From Pseudoalteromonas rubra (GTDB taxonomy: Bacteria > Pseudomonadota > Gammaproteobacteria > Enterobacterales > Alteromonadaceae), in assembly GCF_005887115.1 (NCBI RefSeq), contig NZ_PNCJ01000005.1:372001-436000 (forward strand): DNA of 64,000 nt. The letters run 5' to 3'. The stretch's first letter is position 1. Each line of letters opens with the position of its first letter. Positions 56,397 through 64,000 of the stretch are shown piece after piece. Under the pieces are notes generated by a model that was not told the origin of the DNA, did no database searches, and was given only the letters and a program-made list of their open reading frames with translations. Made by a program: the position numbers and the translations under genes.

Positions 56397-57632
56397 CTAG
56401 AGTGCGCAAGCGCTGGTCTGTGCCTGTGCGCGTCGCTTAAACAAAAATAACGTAACGGCAATGCCGCTCATGGGGATCAAAGACAGATAAAACGCCTGCT
56501 GACCACCAATGTATTCAAAAACAAATCCGGTGATTAATGAGCCCGTTGTACCGCCCAGGGCTGAAAACACCACGATAAGACCTGTCATTGGTGCATGCTG
56601 GCGCTCATCCAGGCTACTCAGCATGACCGAGTTGATCACCGGATAGATAGGCGCCATCAGCAGTCCAATTAAAGGCATAAGGTAGGCTGCCATTGGCGCT
56701 TCAAACAGGCTGGTGACCTCTTTAGGCTGCAAATTTTCGGTCATCGGCAAGGTCAGTAATACCAGTGCCGCCATACCAACTAAACACACATTTAGCAGCT
56801 TGTACCAATGGATATGCTTGAGTAACTGACCGGCCAGCAAACGCCCGATTGCCAGACTGGCAGCAAAAATACTGGTCAGCTGCACCGCGATATCCACTGG
56901 CAAATTCAGCACCTGATTGTTAAAGGTCGGCAGCCAGGTCCCTACGCCCTGCTCAATCAGTACATATAAAAATGCCGATAGCACAAAAACCAATACCAGA
57001 GGCTGATAAGCCAGTTTCAGCATGCCCACAAATTCGTCTTTTAATGGCTGCTCTTTGCTGTATTGGGGCTTCTTCATGGGAGCACTGATCACTAACAACG
57101 CAGTCACCAGAGTCAGTACGCCCAGCAAATAGTAGACATTAAGCCAAGCCAACGAATCAGCCTGATCGCCGATAAACGCAGCAAAGATCCAGTAACCACT
57201 GAGCACCCCGACCATAAACAGGCCCTCAATGGTGTTAAGCAAACTTGAGTGTCCCTTTGCATCGTCTGTTACCTGACCTATTAACGCGTAAACCGTTACT
57301 TTGACTATCGCAAATGCACAACCGACGCTTGCAAATAAAGCTTTTAAAGCCCAGAAGGCTCCGAGCACAGGCGTTAGCAAACACATTACTGCGACCAAAA
57401 ACAAAGCGCCTAATAACGCTAAACGATAACCGATCCGGGGAATGAACGAGGCCACGAGAAACGACACAATGGCAATGGGGATATCTTTAAACCCCTCCAG
57501 GCTGGCAGCCTGGGCTTTTGACACTGCAAAGGTGTTGATCGCCTGCAAAATGACGGTGCCGACACTGTTGAGTAAAATCGCAAACAAAAAGTAGCAGGCC
57601 GCCATGGCCAGCACGACTCTGGTGTGCTTCAT
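56397..57632 (-). CDS. MFS sugar carrier of the trehalose operon
   Basis: 411 residues, 12 membrane helices, FucP-like MFS pattern (VGTVILQAINTFAVSKAQAASLEGFKDIPIA, IEGLFMVGVLSGYW). Directly upstream of trehalase and behind a LacI-type operator 56 bp from its ATG. Its likely cargo is therefore trehalose, from context; no residue seen here proves it. It would import the disaccharide across the inner membrane after the TonB receptor brings it into the periplasm. Confidence 0.88.
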   Translation of the reverse strand: MKHTRVVLAMAACYFLFAILLNSVGTVILQAINTFAVSKAQAASLEGFKDIPIAIVSFLVASFIPRIGYRLALLGALFLVAVMCLLTPVLGAFWALKALFASVGCAFAIVKVTVYALIGQVTDDAKGHSSLLNTIEGLFMVGVLSGYWIFAAFIGDQADSLAWLNVYYLLGVLTLVTALLVISAPMKKPQYSKEQPLKDEFVGMLKLAYQPLVLVFVLSAFLYVLIEQGVGTWLPTFNNQVLNLPVDIAVQLTSIFAASLAIGRLLAGQLLKHIHWYKLLNVCLVGMAALVLLTLPMTENLQPKEVTSLFEAPMAAYLMPLIGLLMAPIYPVINSVMLSSLDERQHAPMTGLIVVFSALGGTTGSLITGFVFEYIGGQQAFYLSLIPMSGIAVTLFLFKRRAQAQTSACAL

Positions 57633-57687
57633 AGGATGACTCTGTAACTATTCAATAACAGTCAGTCTAGCCCCGGGAATTCATTTT

Positions 57688-57701
57688 TGCAATCGTTTGC
57701 A
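57688..57701. promoter_or_regulatory. LacI-type operator before MFS-trehalase
   Basis: TGCAATCGTTTGCA, palindrome with a central CG (one mismatched pair), typical of LacI-family sites. Almost identical to the site at 58951. Confidence 0.75.
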
Positions 57702-57754
57702 ATTTTAAACTAAAAAAATATTGCTCAGTTTGTTTACAATATCAATGTCTGTAC

Positions 57755-58759
57755 TCAGCTTGACTGACGCATGACAAGTTCAACATCCAGTTGGGCAGAA
57801 TCAGGCTTATCACCCTTTAACTGCGCCAGAAGCTTATCTACCAGCACTTGCCCGGCCAGACGGGTATTCTGTTTGATGGTGGTCAGTGAAGGCGAGCTGA
57901 TATCTGCCATCGCTATATCATCAAACCCGACCAGTCGCACATCATTGGGAATGCTGACATAACGCTCTTTAAGGGCTTTCATTGCGCCCAGAGCAACCAT
58001 ATCACTGCAGGCAAAAATACCATCAAAGCTCAGCCCTTCGCTCAGCAAAGTCTGATTAATCACCTCATACGCCGCCAAACTGGTAATATCGATTTTCAAT
58101 AGTGAAGCCGAAGCCTCCGGCTCTTTGCTGATCTGATCGCAAAACCCGCGGTAGCGCTCTGCCAGCTCAGCGTGAGCAGGGTCGCCCATAAATAGCAAGC
58201 GTCGAGCTCCCCTGTCTAGTAAGTGCCGGGTCGCGGTACAGCCAGCCAGATAATTATCGCTCCCGACAATGGCATACTCTCCCTGTGTTTTGGGATCGCC
58301 CCATACCACCAGAGGGGTTCCCTCGCGGGCAGCACGCTCGATACGTGCCTGCTGCTTACCCTGACCGACCACAATCACACCATCTGCACGACGACCATCG
58401 ATAAAATACCCGTGCCAGTCGTCACCTGCCATATACGAATTAGACAGTAGCAGTTCATAACCCTGGCGATTAACCGCCAGGTTAATGTCACTGACCACTT
58501 TAAGCAAAAACGGGTCGTCGATTGACTGCTCCGTTTCGGCGTCAAAATTGATTAATACTGCAATCACATTGGTTTTCTGTAATCGAAGGCGACTGGCCGC
58601 TGCATTGAGACTAAAGTTGTGTTTTTTGGCCAGCGCTTGCAACTTAATGCGAGTTTCTTCCTTAATCAGCGGGTTATTATTCAGCGCCCGGGATGCCGTT
58701 GACGTAGACACGCCAGCCAGTTTTGCCAGATCCGCCAGTTTCATTTTTTTTGACTGCAT
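57755..58759 (-). CDS. LacI-family transcription regulator of the trehalose genes
   Basis: 334 residues from ATG 58759. The frame is open back to 59023, but that would add 88 residues unlike the family and would run across the operator; the chosen start places the HTH (KLADLAKLAGVSTSTASRALNNNP) at the N-terminus as usual. Hinge and periplasmic-binding-like sensor domain follow (about 60-334; VIAVLINF, DGVIVVGQG, RYRGF, GIFACSDMVALGAMKAL, RLVGFDD). It probably represses the carrier-trehalase and receptor genes until a sugar such as trehalose or its product binds. Located between its two candidate operators. Confidence 0.92.
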   Translation of the reverse strand: MQSKKMKLADLAKLAGVSTSTASRALNNNPLIKEETRIKLQALAKKHNFSLNAAASRLRLQKTNVIAVLINFDAETEQSIDDPFLLKVVSDINLAVNRQGYELLLSNSYMAGDDWHGYFIDGRRADGVIVVGQGKQQARIERAAREGTPLVVWGDPKTQGEYAIVGSDNYLAGCTATRHLLDRGARRLLFMGDPAHAELAERYRGFCDQISKEPEASASLLKIDITSLAAYEVINQTLLSEGLSFDGIFACSDMVALGAMKALKERYVSIPNDVRLVGFDDIAMADISSPSLTTIKQNTRLAGQVLVDKLLAQLKGDKPDSAQLDVELVMRQSS

Positions 58760-58950
58760 GTATAACGCACCACCAAAGAACCATTGTAACAAATTGAATA
58801 TATTGATTTTTAAGACAGAGTCAATGCTCTGATTAGGCATTATAGCGCAGCGTCTGCTCACCTGTCGCACCTTTTCTAAGCAGCTAGGGTCACTCATCCG
58901 TCCAGTAACCAGTTTGCCATAAAGTGGGGAAAAAGTTGCAAACACCCTAT

Positions 58951-58964
58951 TGCAAACGTTTGCA
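58951..58964. promoter_or_regulatory. LacI-type operator before the TonB receptor
   Basis: Perfect 14-bp palindrome TGCAAACGTTTGCA with a further half-site-like TTGCAAAC at 58936-58943. It lies in the 390-bp divergent gap (58760-59149) between regulator and receptor genes, so it could control both. I see nothing else defined in this gap. Confidence 0.8.
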
Positions 58965-59149
58965 TAAAGTTCTATTTTAAAATGACGCCGCGTGCAACCT
59001 GACGCTTCTGCGTATCCATTCACAGAATGGTTTTGTGCCTAGAGCCAAACTAACGGGCAATTGGCGGCGCATAAAAACAGCAAATAGCATGCATAGACAT
59101 AGCTATGCACACACTGACAACACATATGACAACCAAGGGGGCAGTTCCT

Positions 59150-61402
59150 GTGAACCTAGGCAACAAATATTCTCTAATCGCATCAGCGGTGGCAGCCGCA
59201 ATTTCGGTATCGGGTACAGCGTACGCAGAGCAGCAAGACGCGAAGCAAGACAAAAAAGTCGAGACCATCATTGTATCTGGTACACCTGGTGGTGCGGGTA
59301 TTCGCAAGCTGGACGCCAGTTTTGCGGTTACCAACGTCGATGCCGTGCAAATTGAACGTTTAGCGCCGAAAAGCACAGCAGATCTGCTTAAGTCGGTACC
59401 TGGGATCTGGGTCGAAAGTTCAGGTGGAGAATCCGGCGCCAATGTATTCGTACGCGGATTTCCGGGCGGCGGTGATGCGCCTTTTTTGACAGTGAGCCTG
59501 CAAGGTTCACCGATTTACCCGGCACCAACTTTATCATTTTTAGAAAACTCATCAATATTCCGTCTTGATGAAACCATTTCCCGCATGGAAGGACTACGTG
59601 GTGGTCCAAACCCGGTCGTATCAAATGGTCAGCCTGGCCTGACCACAAACTTCCACCTTAAGCGTGGTTCAGAAGAAACAGAAGGCACGGTTAAATACAC
59701 CACTTCTGATTACGGGCTTCAGCGTATTGACGGTGTATTGAGCGGTGAACTCAGCGACGATTTCTATTACATGATCGGCGGCTACGCAAAACGGTCTTCT
59801 GGTATCCGTGACGCAGGCTTTACTTCTGAGAAAGGCCATCAGTTTACTATCAACCTAACCAAAGAATTCGATAAGGGTGAGTTTAATGTCTACACCCGTC
59901 AAACCGATGATACCGGCGCCTGGTATCTGCCTACACCGCTAAATGTTGAAGGCGTGGATGCTGGCTTTACTCAGTTGGGTACGCTTAACCGTCAGGCAAG
60001 CATCCACGTTGCAGGGCAGGATATGGAGATTGATCTGGGCGAAGGCCGTGGCTGGAAAGGTCACGTCTCAGGCGGTAGCCTGAAACTCGAATTACCTAAT
60101 GGCTGGCAGCTGATCGACCGCTTTAGCCTGACCCAGGGCGATGCCAACACCTATGGCCTGGTGCCCGATGGCGCAGCAACTAATCTGGCCAGCGTGGCAG
60201 ACAATGGTACAAGTGCAGTAGGCTCAGTGACAGGCACTGTCTACGACGGCAGTACCATGGTACAAAACTACGGCCGCTGGGTTGTGCTTAAAGAGATTGA
60301 TGCCTTCACCAATGACTTAGCCATCAGTAAAGAGTTTTCAAAGGTTAACAGCGCGTTTGGTATTTATACAGCAACCACCTCAGCAAAAGATTGGTGGAGC
60401 CTGGGTAACTCTGCATACCATGTTCTGAGCGCAGGCGGTGAGGCTCTTACTGGCATCGACTGTAACAGCAGCGATGACGGCTGTGGTTTCAACTACGATA
60501 TCAATAGTACCGGCGATGCAACCACTGTGGCGTTTTATACCACACACAGCTATCGCGCCACAGATTCGCTCACTCTGGATCTGGGTTTGCGCAGCGAAAA
60601 ACACGAAGTAGACTACTCAGTTGATGAAGGTCTTGACGGCACTATCGACAAGTTTGTTACTTATGATGAACGCAAAACGTCCTGGACTCTGGGCGCTGAC
60701 TTTAAACTGGACGACAAAAGCGGTGTATTCGCACGTATGAACAAAGGCTATAAAATGCCTTACTTCGACGACTTCCGAGACAACTATGGAGCCTATCAGA
60801 ACGGTGAACGTCTGATCAAAGAGGTCACTCAAGCAGAAATTGGCTACAAATATATGGGTGAAAGCAGCGACCTGTTCGCGACCTTGTTTGCTAACGAAGT
60901 ACAAGGCGATACGTTTGTCAGAAAACCAGGCGACCCGGCAGAGATCCTGACTAACGAAGCAATGGGGATTGAGGTCGATTACAACTTCAATCACAGCTCA
61001 GGCTTTAGCGTAAACATGAACGCCACGTGGCAGAAAACCGAAATCACAGAAAGCCCTGACAATGTTGGCAACGAAGCACAACGTCAGCCAGCCTGGCAGG
61101 TGCGTGTCACACCCAGCTATGAGTTTGAACTGGGCGATATGTTCGCCACTGTGTATGGCACAGTGTCAGCTGTGGATGACCGTTACGGCAACAACGAAAA
61201 CACTGTGGTACTGGATGGCTACGAAAAATTTGATCTGGGCTTTACCTTAGAGCCAACTGAGCAGGTAAAACTGATGGTGTCGATAGACAACCTGACCGAT
61301 GAGCAGGGTATCACCGAAGGTGACCCACGTAACGCTGACGCACCAAACGGCCGCTACATTATGCCACGTAGTGTGAAATTCAGCGTAAGCTACAGCTTCT
61401 AA
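59150..61402 (+). CDS. TonB-dependent receptor of the trehalose locus
   Basis: 750 residues from GTG at 59150, which has AAGGGGG 8 nt upstream and starts a signal peptide ending SGTAYAEQ; ATGs at 59105 and 59126 lack such a site. TonB box KKVETIIVSGTP; plug about 50-165 (STADLLKSVPGIWVESSGGESGANVFVRG), barrel to the terminal SYSF. Controlled by the LacI-type palindrome about 190 bp upstream and part of a regulon with trehalase, so the ligand is probably trehalose or a related alpha-glucoside (inference). Ends at a clear terminator. Confidence 0.9.
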   Translation: MNLGNKYSLIASAVAAAISVSGTAYAEQQDAKQDKKVETIIVSGTPGGAGIRKLDASFAVTNVDAVQIERLAPKSTADLLKSVPGIWVESSGGESGANVFVRGFPGGGDAPFLTVSLQGSPIYPAPTLSFLENSSIFRLDETISRMEGLRGGPNPVVSNGQPGLTTNFHLKRGSEETEGTVKYTTSDYGLQRIDGVLSGELSDDFYYMIGGYAKRSSGIRDAGFTSEKGHQFTINLTKEFDKGEFNVYTRQTDDTGAWYLPTPLNVEGVDAGFTQLGTLNRQASIHVAGQDMEIDLGEGRGWKGHVSGGSLKLELPNGWQLIDRFSLTQGDANTYGLVPDGAATNLASVADNGTSAVGSVTGTVYDGSTMVQNYGRWVVLKEIDAFTNDLAISKEFSKVNSAFGIYTATTSAKDWWSLGNSAYHVLSAGGEALTGIDCNSSDDGCGFNYDINSTGDATTVAFYTTHSYRATDSLTLDLGLRSEKHEVDYSVDEGLDGTIDKFVTYDERKTSWTLGADFKLDDKSGVFARMNKGYKMPYFDDFRDNYGAYQNGERLIKEVTQAEIGYKYMGESSDLFATLFANEVQGDTFVRKPGDPAEILTNEAMGIEVDYNFNHSSGFSVNMNATWQKTEITESPDNVGNEAQRQPAWQVRVTPSYEFELGDMFATVYGTVSAVDDRYGNNENTVVLDGYEKFDLGFTLEPTEQVKLMVSIDNLTDEQGITEGDPRNADAPNGRYIMPRSVKFSVSYSF

Positions 61403-61419
61403 CTCCCTGAAAATCAGAC

Positions 61420-61446
61420 AGCCCAGGCACTATGCTTGGGCTTTTT
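61420..61446 (+). terminator. Terminator of the receptor gene
   Basis: AGCCCAGGCA / TGCTTGGGCT stem (one G-T pair), 3-nt loop, followed by TTTTT. Confidence 0.85.
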
Positions 61447-61527
61447 CGTTTTTATCACTAAACTCTTTATTACAACAATATAATCATGACTCTTTGCACA
61501 GGTTCACTGACTAATGGGGTAGAAAAG

Positions 61528-61719
61528 ATGAATATTGAAGATGTCCGCAATGGAGAATGGGTTGAGTATCACAAACACCCGGTCGAGGTGCTCAGCGTGG
61601 ACAAGCAGCATAATATGGTGACCATTTATGATGCGCGCTCACAAAGTAAAGTCGACGTACATATTGACGAACTTAAAGATGACCCGCAGTGCCACTGCGA
61701 CTCCTATTTGTACTTCTGA
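61528..61719 (+). CDS. Small soluble protein of unknown function
   Basis: 63 residues from ATG 61528, behind a purine-rich GGGGTAGAAAAG stretch; the frame also opens at ATG 61486. Compact beta-like sequence (GEWVEYHKHPVEVLSVDKQHNMVTIYDARSQSKVDVHI) that looks like a small SH3/Tudor-type barrel, ending with CHCDSYLYF. Family not recognised. Stands between the receptor terminator and a possible terminator of its own. Confidence 0.55.
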   Translation: MNIEDVRNGEWVEYHKHPVEVLSVDKQHNMVTIYDARSQSKVDVHIDELKDDPQCHCDSYLYF

Positions 61720-61738
61720 TTAAAGCATCAATCGAATC

Positions 61739-61778
61739 AGGCCTGCCCTATTTTGACTCTGGCGGGCCCTGTTTTAGC
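61739..61778 (+). terminator. Possible terminator
   Basis: CAGGCCTGCC can pair with GGCGGGCCCTG (one bulge, one G-T) and is followed by TTTT. Imperfect, between the small plus-strand gene and the convergent minus-strand gene. Confidence 0.35.
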
Positions 61779-61827
61779 CGACATTCACAACCGTTTCGTT
61801 AAACTGCAAACACAAAACATTATCACG

Positions 61828-62208
61828 CTAATCGCCACCTCCTTCTCCCCCACCACAGAAGTCACCTTCAACGCCAGCACTAAAACCGCTGTCACTGTAG
61901 TAGCTGCGAGCATAAGTTAGCAACGACTCAAAGTTAAACCTTGGCCAGTCATCAAAGCAGTGCTTGCCGACCTCAGCCCGCAAATCGGTATAGTTAAACT
62001 CCGTCTGAAGCGCATCGAAATCGTCCCTGGAGCAAAACATTGCAAAGGCATAAATCTGATTGTCATCATTGTCAAAGGCCTGAGCAAAAATCTCTTTAAC
62101 CTGATCTACAGAGTAGTTAGCTTGTCTGGTGTAGGACTCTACGAGTAAAACTGGAAGACGTAATGCGATTGATTTAATTGTGTTCTTCTTTTTAGAGAAT
62201 AAAAACAC
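61828..62208 (-). CDS. Small protein, possibly DUF6559-like
   Basis: 126 residues from GTG at 62208, with AAGGAG 6 nt upstream. Lys-rich head (FSKKKNTIKSIALRLPVLLVESY), a helical body (YSVDQVKEIFAQAFDNDDNQIYAFAMFCSRDDF) and a glycine tail ending CGGGEGGGD. The body recalls the uncharacterised DUF6559 group, but this is from memory. No signal peptide or membrane segment. Confidence 0.6.
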   Translation of the reverse strand: MFLFSKKKNTIKSIALRLPVLLVESYTRQANYSVDQVKEIFAQAFDNDDNQIYAFAMFCSRDDFDALQTEFNYTDLRAEVGKHCFDDWPRFNFESLLTYARSYYSDSGFSAGVEGDFCGGGEGGGD

Positions 62209-62221
62209 CTGGTACTCCTTC

Positions 62222-62248
62222 TGATATTCCCTACTGGGCAGAATATCA
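62222..62248. promoter_or_regulatory. Inverted repeat in the leader of the 126-residue protein
   Basis: Perfect 8-bp arms TGATATTC (62222-62229) and GAATATCA (62241-62248), 11 bp apart, just upstream of the ribosome site. Either an operator or an RNA hairpin covering the start region. Confidence 0.4.
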
Positions 62249-62266
62249 ATGCAGCCTTGGGAATGT

Positions 62267-62310
62267 CAAAAAGCCCACTTATGGCACTTTGCTCCGCAGC
62301 GCCATAAGTG
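62267..62310 (-). terminator. Terminator of the phospholipase-like gene
   Basis: Perfect 10-bp arms CACTTATGGC (62276-62285) and GCCATAAGTG (62301-62310); on the minus strand followed by GGCTTTTT. Lies 18 bp past the stop of the gene. Confidence 0.7.
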
Positions 62311-62327
62311 TAGTAAGTCTTTTGTCT

Positions 62328-64000
62328 TTAACGTTGTTCTATCACCCACTTTGCATTGTCATTGCTGGCTTTTCCATGACGGTTCAGGTGCAATTGTTGT
62401 GAGCTGCTATCAAGCCAGACATATTGCGCCCAGCGCGTGTTTTTGAGATTCCACACTCCACCTTGATCAATCAGATCAAACCCAGAGTCTTTTGCAGAGT
62501 CCCATAACTTTACATAGCCGCTTGAAGAGGCACTGTAGCTCAGGAACAGACCTGCATTTTCTCTGGCGCGAAAATACACTTGCTGGTTTTTACCGGTCAC
62601 ACCGATGAATTCGACAGGCGTATTGCCACTGGCCTTAAGTCTGGCATGATTCTCCAGACCTGACTCGCTTGATACCGACAGTCCTGTCTCTGCACTTTTC
62701 AGGATCATGGCCTGACCCGCATCCGCAGGTAAGTCTGGTGCTTGCCAGCCCTCAGGGGCTGTTTTCCAGAAAGTTGATTTCCACTGCCAATTGTATGGCA
62801 TGTCCATCAGGGGATCGTTAAGATCTTCGTAACCCTCAACGGCTTCAACATTGTATAGGCACTGACGGCGTTCTTCGTCCAATTGAGCGACCCGTTCCAG
62901 CTGGCTAACCGTTCCAACGTTCAACTCTGCCATACACTGTTCAAGAGATTTCCCTTTACCTGATTCACCCGGTGCCAGAACATAAGTGTGATCACGACGG
63001 CTTTCATCATCGTACCACTGACGCATGGCAACTTCGTCAAATGATAACCAGGCATCAACCAGCATCTGGGCTTGCGTCCGTGCATAGGCTTCTCGTTGTT
63101 CAAGCGGCATAGCCATAGTGCGGATAAATGCCGCCCACAGATCTTTACTGGCTTCAAGTGCAACAAGGGCTACAGGTTTCATATTACTCGGACGATAGCC
63201 TTCCCAGCTGCCATCTGTACGCGTGCCCGGATACCAGATCACATCGCCACTTTCATAGCTGATAGCGTCGCCAGTTGCATGAGTATGCTGCTCAGCCCCT
63301 TCGGAGCACAAATAGGCTTTTACTTGCCAGACTTTTTCATAGTTGTCTTCAGGCAGCCGAACAGTATGCTCGGGGCTAAATGAATCCTGGAACAGGTGCA
63401 CTGCGCGACCAAACAGGAAGTAGTTGTGGTCAACCTCCACCGCACTGGCATAGCCGCCCCCATCCCATACTTTGATCTGCTTGCTTTGGGCCATTGCCGC
63501 ATTAACGAAATGGTCAATAAACCGCGCTTGTCCGCGCTTTGCAGCGTCTACACCACCCGCACCACCCACATCGTCATAACGACGCATAAAGTGGTCCTGC
63601 TGCAAGTCAGCAGGTTCCTGCGCCACGGCGTTAAAACAATTTGGACCCGTAGGATCGATACTGGCATTGGTCACATTGAAACCAGCAATATCCACCCAGC
63701 GCTCACCGACTATTGCCGCGAAGATTGCGTCGTATTCTGAGTAATAGGTATTATCATTGCGACGACTGGCGAGAATTTTAGCGACTTCAGTTTGTGCGAT
63801 ATTGAGTTCTGTCGATTTTGCTAAGCCTTTGTTCCAGCTCAGGCGAGGATCATTGGCATCTTCTACCTGAGTGTTTTGTGACAAAAGCTCAAGGGCTGAG
63901 GTTCGGGTTAACCATTCATGACCAATCGGCATTACCCCGCTGCCGCCCAGCTGGGTAAATGCTGTAACTTGAGCACTTGCCGCAATAGCAACAAAACAAG
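62328..64000 (-). CDS. Secreted zinc-phospholipase-C-like protein with C-terminal trefoil-like region (5' end outside window)
   Basis: 557 codons are visible; the 5' end is cut by the window edge. The frame stays open to 64000 and reads as the end of a signal peptide (CFVAIAASAQVTAF), so ATG 63932 is not the start. Zinc-enzyme-like features: GHEWLTR near the mature N-terminus, as in phospholipase C/P1-nuclease-like proteins that use N-terminal residues, and GRAVHLFQDSFSPEHTVR with an HxxxDxxxxxH arrangement; a further D-H-T region (RRDHTYV). The last 125 residues (about MILKSAETGLSV to the end) show strand repeats like a ricin-B/fascin-type trefoil, suggesting binding of sugar or surface. Substrate not certain. 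Confidence 0.65.
   Translation of the reverse strand, partial: CFVAIAASAQVTAFTQLGGSGVMPIGHEWLTRTSALELLSQNTQVEDANDPRLSWNKGLAKSTELNIAQTEVAKILASRRNDNTYYSEYDAIFAAIVGERWVDIAGFNVTNASIDPTGPNCFNAVAQEPADLQQDHFMRRYDDVGGAGGVDAAKRGQARFIDHFVNAAMAQSKQIKVWDGGGYASAVEVDHNYFLFGRAVHLFQDSFSPEHTVRLPEDNYEKVWQVKAYLCSEGAEQHTHATGDAISYESGDVIWYPGTRTDGSWEGYRPSNMKPVALVALEASKDLWAAFIRTMAMPLEQREAYARTQAQMLVDAWLSFDEVAMRQWYDDESRRDHTYVLAPGESGKGKSLEQCMAELNVGTVSQLERVAQLDEERRQCLYNVEAVEGYEDLNDPLMDMPYNWQWKSTFWKTAPEGWQAPDLPADAGQAMILKSAETGLSVSSESGLENHARLKASGNTPVEFIGVTGKNQQVYFRARENAGLFLSYSASSSGYVKLWDSAKDSGFDLIDQGGVWNLKNTRWAQYVWLDSSSQQLHLNRHGKASNDNAKWVIEQR

Noticed and set aside
58760..59023. 88-residue extension of the LacI regulator
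   Set aside because: It precedes the HTH, is unlike the family and crosses the operator palindrome region.
63072..63740. Plus-strand reading frames over the phospholipase-like gene
   Set aside because: Shadow frames of a well-supported gene with signal peptide and metal motifs; no ribosome site or family likeness.

Overview
The window looks like chromosomal DNA of a marine gammaproteobacterium of the order Alteromonadales, most likely Pseudoalteromonas. This is judged from protein style and gene content: several large TonB-dependent receptors, secreted M4 and M28 proteases with paired PPC domains, a laminarin-type polysaccharide locus, FucP/GluP-type sugar carriers and moderate GC. I see no rRNA, tRNA, CRISPR array, insertion sequence or prophage. 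Genus assignment is inference; no search was run.

Layout. 0-10 kb: Sel1-repeat protein, DASS-type carboxylate transporter, two secreted zinc proteases (M28 aminopeptidase, M4 vibriolysin-like), a small lipoprotein and a TonB-dependent receptor. 10-16.8 kb: small membrane proteins, a RegB/RegA-like redox two-component pair, a MscS-type channel, an NTF2-like protein, a KAS III enzyme and the dipeptidase PepD. 16.8-28.8 kb: a minus-strand polysaccharide locus read GH16, TonB receptor, MFS sugar carrier, GH3, preceded by a LytS/LytTR-type two-component pair. The enzymes fit beta-1,3-glucan (laminarin) use: GH16 cuts the chain outside the cell, the receptor imports oligomers, GH3 trims them and the MFS carrier takes up the sugar. 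28.9-40.8 kb: M17 aminopeptidase, a LETM1-like protein, a receptor followed by a TPR-sulfotransferase, a hydrolase, rlmF, tdk, a solute-binding protein, and an alkylation-repair pair (Ada/AlkA fusion and Ogt).

40.8-42.7 kb is an iron-storage module: two complementary bacterioferritin subunits, a convergent bfd, Fur-like boxes in front of both units, and a third Fur-like box in front of an unannotated transcript-like element. That element has a 5' stem-loop, an unpaired stretch carrying TGCTTCCAGT, and a terminator hairpin. It looks like a RyhB-type small RNA and is the most interesting find of the window.

42.7-54.9 kb: a 1498-residue sensor GGDEF/EAL protein, a hybrid histidine kinase, a dispersed palindromic repeat of about 165 bp, a CDF cation exporter with an unusual HxxxH site, a NERD-like protein and two paralogous beta-propeller lipoproteins. 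54.9-61.5 kb: a trehalose locus (GH37 trehalase, MFS carrier, LacI regulator, TonB receptor). Two near-identical LacI-type palindromes, one before the carrier-trehalase operon and one before the receptor, tie these genes into one regulon. 61.5-64 kb: two small proteins of unknown role and the 3' part of a secreted, zinc-phospholipase-C-like protein that runs off the window end.
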